Assembly: GCA_004123355.1 (NCBI GenBank)
Contig: SCHM01000001.1
Span: 9,682,193 to 9,746,192, forward strand
Reading direction: 5' to 3'
DNA from: Amphirosellinia nigrospora
Taxonomy: Eukaryota; Ascomycota; Sordariomycetes; Xylariales; Xylariaceae
DNA length: 64,000 bases
In this document: in pieces, positions 1 through 12,142 of the stretch
Position numbering within the stretch: the first letter of the stretch is position 1
How the letters are laid out: each line of letters opens with the position of its first letter
Notes under the pieces: generated by a model
The model's input: only the letters and a program-made list of their open reading frames with translations
Databases searched by the model: none
What the model was told of the DNA's origin: nothing
Made by a program: the position numbers and the translations under genes

Positions 1-2975
1 GTTACACTCTTCGATGCGCCCGTCTCCCTGTCTTTCCACGAAGCCTTCATCGAGGTGGAATCCTTGCCAACAGGGATAGCCACACCCAACTTGGGGCACA
101 AATCGACACCAATAGCTTGAACTGCTTCATATAGAGCGCCTTCGCCAGGATGGTTGACGGCAGCCATCCAGTTGGCTGAAAGCTTGACACGGCGCAAGTC
201 GCCTCGGACCTTCGGATCATTCTTGATGTGAGCTGCGGCGAGGTTAAGTAAACTTTCTACAACCGCCATTCGCGCCGATGCGGCGGGGGAAATCAGCGCC
301 AGAGATGCTTTTTCGCCCATCGCCATCGCTTCTCCATATCGGGTCTGCTCATCAATACCGAAGGAAGTTAGAGTAACAGCAACGTCTGCCACAGGTACTT
401 GCCAGGGTCCAACGAGTTGGTCCCGTGTTACCTGGCCCCCGACCGTTCGATCCGCAATAGTGATGAGAAACATCTAGAACCAACTGATGGCAGAGAGAAG
501 ACAAGACGCGTGGCCTGTGTAATCATTTCTGTCAAGTTCGAGACGCCATGTTTTTCCTTCAGGCTCAAGGCAGAATCAAATACTTCCAGAGTTCTATTAG
601 CTGTCTTGTCAACTCGTTCCTGCTTCCGACCTGGAGGGAAAAGGGCGTCCATGGGTAGGTCAATTGGCAACGGCTGAGATGGGGTCTCTCTGTCTTGTAC
701 AATCAACCGAGCACCTCCATCCGCATTTCTAGTGTATGTTCCTACGTTAGAGAAGCCGCATCGTTCTCGATTGCAGATACTCATGAAACGATTGATCCGG
801 TCCTTATTGATTAGAAGTACGTATCTCTCCTGGGCCTCACAGCACCTGATAAAAAGTCAGTAGTAGGTCCCCACTCATAATCGAAAAAACTAAAACAAGC
901 GAGATAGAGTGATATGATGTTCGAGATACTGACCAGATCTGAAGGGGACTCATGCTGTTGTCAGCGCTTGCAACTTGACGTAATTCGAATTTACCTCCGC
1001 CCAAGGCGTCTTTGACTAGTTCTGGCAGAGCATTGGATAATCCACCTGCTCCTACATCATGAATCATAGCGATTGGGTTTTCTTCACCAAGGGCAACGCA
1101 GGTGTTGATGACCATCTAGCGTAGTATTAGCGGATTGTCCTTGATTAGATGAGGCTTTTTGTGCGGCCTTTAAAGATTTAATCCAGCGATGTAATGATGC
1201 ACTTATAGCAAAAGAAGCAGAGTTTTTATCACGCACCTGCACTCGACGTTCCACTTCGGGGTTACCGCGTTGGACACTGTTGAAATCTAGTTCGGCTGTG
1301 GCTTCACTCGAATTACTGCTTGACGCAGCGCCACCACCAAGACCAATAAGCATTGCAGGGCCACCAAGGACAATGACGTGGGCTCCATCATGAACATCGT
1401 CGGGGCTCTTTAGGGCATGTTGCGGTCGAACCGATCCGAGGCCACCGGCAAGCATGATAGGTTTATGGTAACCTCTCCAGTCATTATCGACATCTGTCAA
1501 CAGAGTACGGAAAACTCCAGTTAAAGCAGGTCGGCCAAATTCATTGTTATATCGCGCTGATCCAATAGGAGCTTCAAGCATAATATCCAGACTACTTGCG
1601 TAGCTACTTGTTGTTAGCATTATTATTGCAATGATCATCTGGTGATTGGTTCTAGGTGATCACTCACTAACAGCAGTTAGTACACTTCTAATTTTCCAGT
1701 GATAAGAGGGAATGACTATACACTTACCTGAAACGGCTTGCCAATATCGGCTTCCCATGGTTGTTCATGTCCAGGTATTCGAAGATCAGAAACGAAGAAT
1801 CCGGATAAACCTGCTTTTGTAGTAGAACCCCGACCCACAGCTGCTTCATCGCGAATTTCACCTGTATTATAAATTATGTTAGACAATTCTTTAACGGGAG
1901 CGACAACTACCGGCAGGTTCACCGAAAAAAACCCCAGGATAGGGAAGAACACCATTTCGGCCTAATGACATACCTCCAGATCCAGTTGCCGCTCCTGGGA
2001 AAGGCGAAATGGCAGTAGGATGATTATGTGTCTCTACTTTGGCGAGCAAGTGCAGCACCTCCTTTGTTAGTCTCCAAGTGCCAGTTTGGTAGTCAGGGGC
2101 CCAGTAGGCGGCCATCTCTCCCTGCAACACGGCAGCGTTATCACTATAAGCTGAGACAGTAAAGTCAGGTGTCTTCTTGTGCGTGTTCTTAATCATCTCG
2201 AAGAGGCTCCCAATCTGACGTTTGTCGTCGATTGTCCAGTTCGCATTGAAGACTTTGTGGCGACAGTGCCTGCGGGCCAACTCATTAGAGACAATAAGCG
2301 TGAGCAGACATTTGGAAACCTACTCAGAGTTCACTTGGCCAAACATAAACAGCTCGATGTCGTTTGGTGGACGTCCGAGGTTTTGGAACACCTCAATTAG
2401 ATACTGGATTTCGCTGTCATCGAGGCCCAATCCGTTCTCCTTACTATATTCCGTCAAGGCCGCAATAGGGCCACGAGAATCCCCGAAGATGTCTACAACA
2501 ACAAGTGGGCTACGAGCGCCTTCGGCAAATACGGTGCTCTCTGGGTGTGGCTGAGTTGCGCTATATGTTTCTGTCATCCGGTCATAGAGCACATCCACGA
2601 AGGGAGCAATTTCCTTCCCAGATTGACCATCGAACTCGATTTTGACCAAACGACCCCTCTCTACACGCAAGACATCTCGCAATCCGCAGACTTGGGCAAT
2701 TGCTGTGGCCTGCGAGCTCCAAGGTGAGATGGTTCGGGGGTGATGTAGACATCCGTAGTCTCGGCCGTTTCTGGAGAATCTTCATGCGAGTCCGAGATAC
2801 CGAGGAACGACCTGATCTCGCCGATATTTATAGAGTTATTGAGGTGGATATAATACACCCATGACCCTGTGATGCTTTTCACTTTCGCTTCGCTAACCTT
2901 AGCAATGCCATTCAGCAGCTTCCGGGACTGCCACACAGCAAAGCATGGCTGTCCAACGATGACCTCGTAAGGCAT
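1..2975 (-). CDS. ADE6: Phosphoribosylformylglycinamidine (FGAM) synthase, 3' part beyond window
   Basis: Large purine-biosynthesis enzyme (PurL family; ATP plus glutamine converts FGAR to FGAM; cytosolic). The start is the ATG at 2975-2973 ([12 protein letters not shown]). Recognisable blocks run [20 protein letters not shown], then [20 protein letters not shown], then [29 protein letters not shown] and [15 protein letters not shown], all characteristic of eukaryotic FGAM synthase. The C-terminal glutaminase half lies outside the window. Inferred introns (GT..AG): 2270-2323, 1862-1973, 1116-1236 and 846-933. A further intron starts at the GTAAGT near 1729; its only in-frame acceptor (before ATGATCATT, about 1638) adds about 12 residues absent from yeast Ade6, so that junction is uncertain. 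Two single-base frame breaks occur, near 2736-2740 (a run of Cs on the coding strand) and near 465. Identity is very secure; exon detail is moderate. Confidence 0.95.
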
Positions 2976-3735
2976 TGCGACGCGTAAAGCGGCCAACGCT
3001 GGTGGCTCAAGGTATCGAACAGATTTCTGACCTCAAGGTCAGTCGGATGATCGTCTATGACATGCAGGAGGTCTGCTCATGTAAAAAGGCTTCACTAGTC
3101 AAACCCCTACTTTTTTTTGTTGCTGGTAGCGAGGTGTTGCCCCGCCAAGTCAGACAAGGTGGGATGGTGGGGTGTGATTGCTATCGATAAGGGAGGAAGC
3201 TCCGTTTACGGCCCCAAAATAACGCGACGGCTAGGTCCTAAGGCCGTGTAACCTGGTACTTAGGTATAGTGACTGGAATTAATTAACCTACTTGCCATCG
3301 CTGCCATCCAAAGCTTTAGGTAGGTAGGTAGGTACTGTTGTCTAACGGGCTATTTGATAGGCCCTGACAAGATTTGTACCCTTGTCCTTCGTGACTTGCT
3401 CATTGCTTCATACCGAGAGGGGATAATCTAGGTACTGTGATAGGTGGTCCGTGCACGAATACTAAATAGCTAGGTATTTCCTCCAAATATCTGCACACAC
3501 ACCCAATACAACATCAATTTCACCCCCAAGCTCAATACTACTGTGCCTGTGGCTTACCAGAACCCCAGCCACTTTTCAAGTCCCGCTGAGCTAACGTGAT
3601 AATGAGATAGGCCCTATTTAGATTGATCAACATTCTTCGTCCTCTGTGAAAAGTTCCTCGCTCCCGAATTGAACGTGTACAATAGATTTCATCCCGATTC
3701 ATTCGACAGACCCGAACCTAAATACCGATTTTCAA
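2976..3735. promoter_or_regulatory. Intergenic region between divergent ADE6 and small membrane protein gene
   Basis: 760 bp separating two divergently transcribed genes, so it should hold both promoters. It contains a short TAGG tandem run at about 3316-3335. No defined transcription-factor site was recognised. Confidence 0.4.
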
Positions 3736-3993
3736 ATGGCGGAACACACAAAACCTCGTGTCCCCAACAGACTCAACACTCCAGCATCACGCTTGAGGAC
3801 TCCTACACCCCCTCGAGTCGACACATCTAGTACGGCCTATAAGCAGACTGCCTCGAAATACACACGCTTTATCATCGCCATGCCCATACTCCTCCTTACC
3901 TCATACTACCTATTCGACGCCGCCTTGCTCTCGGGCATGAGGCTAAGTCTTTTGCCAACCAGCCACGGTGAATGGTGTGGATGGTGTGGATAA
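3736..3993 (+). CDS. Small single-pass membrane protein, hypothetical
   Basis: Open frame of 85 codons from ATG 3736. The N-terminus is basic and proline/threonine-rich (MAEHTKPRVPNRLNTPASRL), followed around residues 51-64 by a hydrophobic segment (FIIAMPILLLTSYYLFD), a likely membrane span. After the span the native frame gives a Cys/Trp-rich tail that looks artificial. Shifting by one base near 3915 gives RLALGHEAKSFANQPR and a stop at 3969-3971, which looks like a more natural juxtamembrane tail and matches the one-base losses seen elsewhere in this window. Function is unknown; a mitochondrial or ER location is possible but not shown. Confidence 0.45.
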   Translation: MAEHTKPRVPNRLNTPASRLRTPTPPRVDTSSTAYKQTASKYTRFIIAMPILLLTSYYLFDAALLSGMRLSLLPTSHGEWCGWCG

Positions 3994-5017
3994 GGCGTGA
4001 ATAGGAATACAGCTTGTCTAAAGTTGTCAAGAGATATGTGCATTAATGTCTTCCGCGTATGGTACGGGCGCCAGGATTATAACGCATAATTCTAGTTCTG
4101 TGATGAAACTAACTTCAGGCCGCGCCATTATTTGAAGATCTCCCTCGACTTTCTGAACTACACGAATCCCTCGGGTTATCACACGGTACTTGGCATCTAG
4201 TTGATTGCTGCGATGCCGAAAGCCTAGACGCTATGATGATAAATAGATGGCCCATTATAATATGAGCGACAGGTTTAAATTTGTTACCTAGTAGCGACAT
4301 TGGCTGGTAAGCCAGCCAACACTTTCCTAACGACACTCCCCACTATGACACGGATGGGCCCGGAGGCAAAAAAAGCCTTTCAACATTGCTGCTACCTAGG
4401 TACTTGAAAGTCCTTAGCAAAGGAGGATAGAGTTGATGTTAGGGCCCCAAACCTTAAATGGTACATTGCACTTGCATTAGCGTTGCAAAAGGTTCTTGAG
4501 GCCCTCTCCAGTTTACGAAGGCTTAGGAGGTCCATTTTACTTCTTGCAGCGATATGATATCTGTTCACAGTCAGCACCATCATTTTCTCGATTTTAGGAG
4601 CCATCGAAATCAAGTCGTTTCCCCGGGAAGTTTCGGTTATGAATAGTATAGTTTTATGTTACGCCGTAAACCAACAGACAAGTGACAATGAAGCAAAAGG
4701 TTGGCTTGTTGTATTGGCGTGTAGATCAGTTGCTAAGCCACAAATGCTACGTTAGGGTATCTAGGCAGATCCGGGTAGGCGTCGTTTCGCTATACCACAA
4801 CGCCACCCCTGCCTTAGGTAGCTGCAGGTGTCTGTTTCTATCTCAAAACCAGGTTTAACAAGCTAAACCTTATTATTGTCCGTTCTTTGATTATCTGGAT
4901 ATCCTTTAGGATTTCCCATGATACTATAGTATCACCTTACGCCAATAGCCACGCTCTTTAACCACATTCGCTGGCTGCTTTCGGGCAAGTCCGCCTTCGC
5001 CTCATCATTTTTTGAGG
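3994..5017. other. Intergenic, no gene seen
   Basis: About 1 kb without a supported gene. It contains one exact TACCTAGGTA palindrome at 4393-4402. Confidence 0.5.
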
Positions 5018-6818
5018 ATGATTGGCAATTCAATACCAGAACTCATCTTCATCCGGATAAGCATTTTTTTTCTACAATATACAACGCCATTATGCCTAGC
5101 ATATTTGCTCGCTTTAGTCATCCTTAAAGGGACGGAAGAAATATCATCATGGACTAGTAAAGCGGTGATAGGATATAGCATTTTTGATGCTCTATATGCG
5201 ATTTTTCTCTACTACCCATACAATCGTCGTCTCAAGCAGGCGGCTGAGCATCCGCCTCTACCTCCTCACGCCGAGCGACGCGAGCTATTCATACGATGTC
5301 TCAATAATACCCCGACGTTGATAGCTACTTGCGGACCTGGTTCCTTCAGGCCAACAAATCCGAAATTCGAAAGGATAATTTACGGGAGTTCCTCTCGTGG
5401 GCTTTCTTTGACAGACATATGGGCAGTGAAACCTCCGCAGAGCTAGAGGAACTCGACGAATATGTTGCCAGGATCGAACGCCGTATTGGGTACGAACTGG
5501 AACCAGGAAGAGGCCAAGCGAAGAGTCTCCGCCTAACACTCGACAAAATCGAAGTGCGATATAGAAGCGTGGTGTGGTATATCATTGTTGGGATAGTCGA
5601 CCTCGCCACCCACTTCCAACTATCCCGTAGGAAGTTCCAGTACTACGCACATTCCCACTCCGTAATACCTCTGCGCCTACAGTCGTTGCTCGCTGAGAAG
5701 CGATCGGTTTCCCAGTTGAGCTACTGGTACAGACCGCACACGGCAAAGGACAAGGTCCCAATTGTGTTTCTTCAGTTAGTTCCCTAATGTCATTTATTTC
5801 CCCCTTTGGCAGGTTTCGGGCCTCATTGCTCCTCCATGCTCCCGAAACATTGCTCAAATCTTTACTCTTTAAGGTGATTTCTAACCCCAGCATAAAACAG
5901 TGGAATTGGCATTGGACTCTGGCCATATACGCAATACTTGTCGTGTATCAACCAAGCTTTTGACGAAGATGAGCAAATCGGCATCATCGCAGTAGAATAC
6001 CTCCCATTGTCAACGCGATTTACCGACGCGCCCTTGAGCCAGACCGAATTTCTTGCCCAGGTCACACTTCTCTTAGATGCACACGGATGGGATCAATTTG
6101 CCGTCCTTGGCCACTCGTATGGGACAGTGTTAGCTGCCCACATGGCGAAATCATTTGGTTTAGGCCCACGCATTCAATCAGTTATGTTAATTGATCCCGT
6201 CTGTCTCTTACTGCATCTGCCGGACGTCGCCTACAACTTCACGAGGCGTAAGCCGCGCAAAGCTAATGAGTATTTGCTATGGTACTTCGCAAGCATGGAT
6301 CCCGGTGTAGCACACTGCCTAGCCCGTCATTTCTTTTGGAAGAATAATATCGCCTGGAAAGAAGACTTGATACATTTTGCAGAGAATCCACTAAGCAACG
6401 GGGACACAGGGATGAATAAAACTGCTCAGTCGAAGAAACCGAGGGCACGGAAGGTAGCTGTCTGTCTTGCGGAACGAGATTTGATTGTCAACACCCCGAT
6501 TGTGCTGCAATACCTCCTCAACGATGAGGATTGGGTAGCCGCAGACAGTGCCCCAAAGAGAATACCTCTAATGGTACAAAACAGCCCGTATTTATGCATC
6601 ATGGAGATTGCTTCGAGCATAATGGCATCGAGGTGGCATGGTTTAATAAATTGGACCATGCGCAGGTCTTTGATAGGAAGGAGGCTACAGCCCGTCTCGC
6701 GACTATGACACGCGATTCTTGTGCGCGGGTTAGCACAAAAAAAAAAAAAAAAAGACGGTACTTGATTTTTAACTGTGAGAATAAAACATATGCAATAATC
6801 AGATACGGTCATACCTAG
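5018..6818 (+). CDS. Membrane-anchored alpha/beta hydrolase-fold protein
   Basis: ATG 5018 opens a hydrophobic N-terminus with two probable membrane spans (FLQYTTPLCLAYLLALVILK and the segment around AVIGYSIFDALYAIFLYY). The hydrolase core follows: PIVFLHGIGIGLWP (HG oxyanion motif) and GHSYG (nucleophile elbow, Ser), with LDHAQVF near the end carrying a plausible catalytic His. The HG motif is created by splicing out 5775-5900 (GTTAGT..ACAG, CTAAC branch), which supports the gene model. Two one-base losses are inferred: at 5310-5313 (run of Cs) and between about 6540 and 6580, where the frame must change to reach the His motif. Without the second shift the frame stops at 6708. A poly(A) run at about 6737-6754 lies inside the extended 3' end, so the exact C-terminus is unclear. 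Substrate unknown. Confidence 0.75.
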
Positions 6819-6871
6819 AGTTAACATCTCTTCTTACAGGTAAGTAGACTGCCGCATATTTTACGCTTCAC

Positions 6872-7409
6872 TTAGTCTGCTTTGGCTCGGTCACCATCCC
6901 ATCCCGTCAGATAAACGACAACAGGTTCGGGACCACTTCGAATGAGGATCCACACAACATCCTCATCAGTGTCGTTTATTTCTTGGTGTTCGGTCCAAGG
7001 AGGTATCAATGCAAAATCACCAGCTGATAGTTCATGACGTTTCAGCTGATCCTCACCGCCGCCAGTGTTTGTCACCAGCACACCCCTACCGGATGCCGCG
7101 TAAATGATCGTTTCTACATCGTTCCAAATCAGGATATAAATTATGAATACTGTAACAAGACATACCCTGTTCACCATGATGGTGTACTGCTGAAGAACAG
7201 TGAGGCTTTGCCCGCATCACTACAAGCCAGTATTAGCGCATATTCATTCATAGCAAAACCGATCCTAGAATAGCATGCTCACCGGTCGCACACATCCTAT
7301 CGCTTTTGCCGATAATGGCACCTTGACGTATCATCATAGGGGAATCTTCCGACTGCTTTCTTTGGGTCTCAAGCTCCGTGCCTTTGACGACCGTGATGGT
7401 GGATGGCAT
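6872..7409 (-). CDS. Small cupin-domain protein
   Basis: Three exons: 7283-7409, 7166-7219 and 6872-7113, with GT-AG introns of 63 and 52 nt. They join in frame to a 140-residue protein with no frame break. The start is ATG 7409 (MPSTITVVKG). The second exon supplies HHHGEQETI, a cupin motif 1 with metal-binding His residues and a Glu. The third gives the GRGVLV strand, then GDFALIPPWTEHQEIN, which fits cupin motif 2 (G-D-x-x-x-x-P...H). Single-domain cupins of this size occur widely in fungi as putative dioxygenases or isomerases, but no substrate can be assigned. It is convergent with the upstream hydrolase gene, with about 50 bp between them. Confidence 0.8.
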
Positions 7410-9791
7410 GATCATCGGTAAGATGTCCGGTAGCAATGAGAATAAAGAAGACATTGTGAATATAGAATTGATAAAGGCCGCCTCACAGCTTATTGTAGGT
7501 AAACCCGGTCCGCATACAGTTGTTTTTAGCACGATAAACATGGATCAAAGTGAGCATCATAGGTTTTGGTCGCCAAAGGGAGGCCCAATTACCGCCACCG
7601 ACGCTAAGGTCACCCGAAGGAGGCATGCGTGTGGTCTGTGCATTCAAACTTCTCGTTCACTGGCGCGTGTCCATCGCCACTAGTATTTCCTTCGCCTCAC
7701 CACTCCAACTTCCAGTAGTCACGATCCAATCATTATGTGAACGGATAGATATGAGATTTCTAACTCACCAACTAAGAGACAATATCCATGAAACACTCTT
7801 AACAACGCATTATTACTCTCCTTCTTGTATCAACGGGCAGAATAATGGCTTAAACCGAGTACCCTGCGGGTACACTGCATCCTGTTCAAGCGGCCCATCT
7901 CATACACAACCCTCCTACGACGCAACAACGAAAACAAGATATCAAGGTAGGGTGGCATTTGTATCACATCCATTCCTTAAATGCCACTGTGTCGTCTTCA
8001 ATAGCCCTACCAGAGTCACGTGTATACTACAGCTACGGTGATGGATGACAAACTTACCTACCTAATCAAGGAAGTGCTCGGCTCAACAGCGAGGTCTAGC
8101 CTTAGCATGTTGATGTCTAGGATGGCCCTGGCTTTAGTCCCCGGTGAGCTGCCGGCATTACTGCAACCAGATGAAGCCGCCCTCCGATCTCTGTTCATCA
8201 CCTTCCGGTATCCGAGTTTAGCGTCGATACGAGCGCATTAGCGATATATTAGATCTTTTCCCGGTGCATGTATAATATGTATGCTACCTGCGCGGCTGCA
8301 CACTGTACCCCATTGCTACCTCAGCATCATGGTAGTTATGTGGCATGTGACAGATTGAAATTCCTCAAGTGCGTGACCCTCACCTAGCAAGAAGTAGGTT
8401 AACTGGACAAGACTGTAGACACAACACTCATAACATGCATGCATGGTGCATGGTCAATGAATTCTAGGCTATCCTAGATCATGAACGCACTGCTTTCCAT
8501 GGATATGAAATAAATCCAACGCCCCTATCTGCGTAAGTTAGTAAAAGTCGAGTGTTGTCCAGAGCCGCGCAGACCAAGCTTGAAGTCAAGGGCTACCTCT
8601 TACAAATAAACGCCTACCTACTGGATCCAGTTATAGTGTTATGATAACTTGCTTAGGTGAACATAGAATTGGAAGGTAGAGAAAGTCGACAGATTCCTCG
8701 GAGCTTTAAGAAGACTTGGCTACCTAGGGAGGTGGGTATTCTCCACTATTCCACTATTCGAAGGGACTGACCTACCTAATCAACCTTAAAGCACTGCTGC
8801 CGAGTGCGAAAGCGAAAGCTGTCCACCTGCTTCTGCTTGTATCACGAACCCCTCCATCGAGAGGTAGACAGGTACATAGGTAAGTGCTCCTATCTAGGTA
8901 GCTCCTGTACGGCACTTTTAAATGCTGAAAAGGTTCAAGGTTGTCCCATGACAAGGAGCTGGCTACCTTACCACGTAGGTAACTTCTCCCAGCACCTTCC
9001 TTCCCTTCCTTCCATGCGTGTTACTTACAACCCCGCCAGCTTTTAGAGTTACTTGTGCTTTCTCCCCGCCACCCCCCTCTCTCCTCGGGTCCTTTTAGTC
9101 TACGACTACCTACCTCTAGGTACCTACTTATCTACCTCCCGAATATTACTTCTGAGGTAATTATTATTCTGATTGCCCGGGCACTCATCCGTGTTCAACC
9201 CTCAGTAGGATTCGATGCACACGGGAACCTATTGATTACACAAGCCTCAGAGGTGTCTCCCGATTCGTCGTGTCGGTTCGTCGTGCTTGAGAGGGCTTGC
9301 CACCTGCCAGTTCAAGCCGCAGCTCTCACATTGCCCAGATAATCAATTGGCGACTCACTCCCCGGTCCCGAGGCCGTCTACTGCCATCGAGAGCACTGGG
9401 CTTCTCTCCGATACCGCGTTGATAGAGGTAGATCGTGGTCTGCCACGTCTCTCGATTAGCCCATAACCAATCAGCACCATTCGGGCCAAGTTGCATTTCG
9501 CCAGTATCATACGCCATACTCGTCTAGGATGAAGTTGTACCGAACTGGCATATCCTACCCGCATTCTCCGAACTTCCTTCAGGCGAATGCCCTTGTCATT
9601 GGTTGCGGTGTCTGGCCTGCAGCGTTGAATCTCTGTCGAGGACGAGAGTCGTCTAAGTAGACCGCTCTAAATCCTTCCGATTCCGCTTTTAATCACGGCC
9701 AGCGCAACTCAAAGGGGGAAACTATTTCATCTTTCCATCACCATTTTATGAGATTGGCTGTGAGAACCTAAAGTCGTTGAATTGTTTCAAG
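7410..9791. other. Intergenic, no gene seen
   Basis: 2.4 kb with several short open frames, none with a recognisable motif or splice logic. The stretch 8,700-9,150 is dense in TAGGTA/TACCTA words. Confidence 0.45.
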
Positions 9792-11571
9792 ATGGAGAAC
9801 TATACTACTGGCAAGTCATCAATATGTGTTACTATGATGTCCCCAATATCACTCACTAGCGCTCTCATCTCCTTAAACGATCAATCGACTTCACTCAGCC
9901 AAGGACTCTACTAATGCCTGTGTACCTCTTTCAGGCCCAACCTTTGCTTACACTTCATCTTCGCCCATCCCGCATCCTCGTCTCGAGTTGCTCGCGCTAC
10001 CAACGGAGATAATTGACACAATTATTTCATATCTCAATCCGTTTGAACTTGTTCGGCTAGCTTTAGTATGCCACAAGCTCCTCAATCATACCATCGATGA
10101 TATGCATTGGCAGCGGCACGTGTTATCGAACTTGCCAGGAAATAAAATAAACTCGCCGTATCCGTGCAAGACCTGGCGTGAGCTTTTTATTGCCCACAAT
10201 CAACACTGGTTCCTAACCAAACACAAGCTATGGTTTGGTGACCGCTCATTGGCCGGTCAGATGGTGATTGCCAGGTTTGACGCACGGCGTGGCTGTATCG
10301 AGGGCTACCAGCTTCTAGCAACGCGATCCCGGGAAGGGAGCGAGCCCTGGATCGCTGATCCTACTGTTCATATTCACTACTTTGAGCCCGACGTGAAGCT
10401 GCATCTTGATAAGCCAGTTCTTCAATTTGATGTGGTCAGCTTGGAAAATATCATGCACAGGTTGTTCGCGAGTTCAGCCGCACGACCCGCACGCCGTTTC
10501 TTCCCAGAGCACCCTATGCGGTATAACCACGGGTCAGATCCGAGATTTAGCACATTCATGTTCACGAAGGCTCTCGAAGAACCCGATTTACAGGGACGTT
10601 CCCCATACAGCCGTTTCCCATACGGCCGTTTCCCATACGACCTCGTTTGGCCGCCGCCCGCCGTCCCCGCGTCTCAACGAGTTATTGGCCATCCCACCGA
10701 CATTGCAGGGAGCCAAACTGATGACTTAAATGACTTAATAACCTCGCCTAAGTGCCGGCCCTTTAATCGCTCGGAGGTTTCTGATATGACCTTTCGAATC
10801 CGTCAATGGATGGAGCTAGGTCCGCCAACGATGGGGTTTCATGTTGGCGAAGAGATTGTGACATACTCAACAATTGATCCGGTATTCTAGTAAGTAATTC
10901 TTTGCATTACATTTCTCCAATTCAGTATCCTTGCGAAGAGGAGAATTCCTTTGAGACCAATGGCCCTGAGCTCTTCTCCATTGCCCAAAACGCTCGTGAA
11001 ACTTATTCGGCGCCTAACCCCGAATTCTACAGCACCCCAACACCTGAAAGACCCTGGAGAGGTATCTGGGTTGGCGACTATAGTGTGCATGGCTGCGAGT
11101 TTCTTCTTATAAACCAGCCCGACGTTGACGGAATAGACTACCAAGTACCTCTCACAAAGCTGAAGAGCGAGAGCGAGGAAGAATTCCAAGCACGTCTCCT
11201 ATCAGAAAGAGTCTATCAAGGACGATTAGATGCCATCAAGCTCACAGGCGATCCAAATGTACCCAGGGGCGAGTATACATTCTTAGTGGATGATCTAGGG
11301 GAAGATGGTTTCGTCGGCTTTGCTCATGGGACCCCTTTTCAAGGTGCCAGAATTGTGAAAAGCAAAGGTCATATTGCTCGTATTGGCTTCCGAGACGGTA
11401 AGACACTCCAATTGATGCTTCTGGAATGAAACTGACAATATTTATAGACAAGTATATTGAGTCAAGGCTAATCTCATCTCTCATAATCGATTGGCTCAGT
11501 ATTGGGTCGACTTCGGACACATTAGCTTCTTTGAGAGGGTTGATATCGACCAATTACTTGTCCCGTCATAA
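9792..11571 (+). CDS. F-box domain protein (putative SCF substrate adaptor)
   Basis: The N-terminal F-box reads LLALPTEIIDTIISYLNPFE followed by LVRLALVCHKLLNHTIDD, a typical Skp1-binding helix set. The C-terminal part (RPWRGIWVGDYSVHGCEFLL, then LTGDPNVPRGEYTF) is a conserved region of fungal F-box proteins. Proposed exons: 9792-9810, 9935-10889, 11033-11397 and 11448-11571. The first intron would use a GC donor (GCAAGT) and a TACTAAT branch, giving MENYTTGPTFAYTSSSP before the F-box. Introns 10890-11032 and 11398-11447 are GT-AG. A one-base loss near 11475-11485 is needed to read the final conserved block (HNRLAQYWVDFGHISFFER). A 15-bp repeat encoding RFPYG occurs around 10605-10640. The family role is ubiquitin-ligase targeting; the substrate is unknown. 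Confidence 0.8.
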
Positions 11572-12142
11572 TTTTATCAATGTTATGAGAATAATGAACG
11601 TCAGCGCATAATTTAATTCTCGCAGCCTAACTACACAAGCAATTTAGTTACTCATATACAACAAGTATATTCCCAAAGGCGAGCCTTAGGCTATGATGTA
11701 GCTTCAGCACTAGCATCCGTTTAGACACTCATTCTTAAGTGCCCATTTCGTCACTTTTAGATACTTGCATATAAAAGAGAACCGACGTGCTACATAAGTT
11801 TATAATACACTTAAATGTGCTGCGGTCGAGTTCAATATCCGTGTAGACCCTTTGGGTCATTGATACAATTAATCTTACTGTATATGCACTGTATACCAAG
11901 TCCAAACAAGCTAAGCTGTTGGCCAGTGCACATCCCTGCTGACCCGGGTCTTTATAGCCGACGTCATTCAATTTTCTCTGCCGGCTAAGCCAAGTAGAAA
12001 TTCATACGACATAATGCCACTCGCGCATGATCATATCAAATTATTAACTCGAATCTAGCCATTATCCCCGCAAACCCCTAAAACACATACATCTTAATAC
12101 TAGAATTGTTTTCTTGGCTCGAGTTGACGAGATTCTCTTCGA
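11572..12142. other. Intergenic
   Basis: About 570 bp between co-oriented genes; holds the presumed promoter of the following gene. No specific site recognised. Confidence 0.4.

Noticed and set aside
7550-8241. Overlapping open frames between the cupin and F-box genes
   Set aside because: No recognisable domain, no consistent codon pattern, and no splice sites joining them.
9055-9564. Open frames on both strands before the F-box gene
   Set aside because: Overlap each other antisense, are short, and carry no motif. Probably chance.
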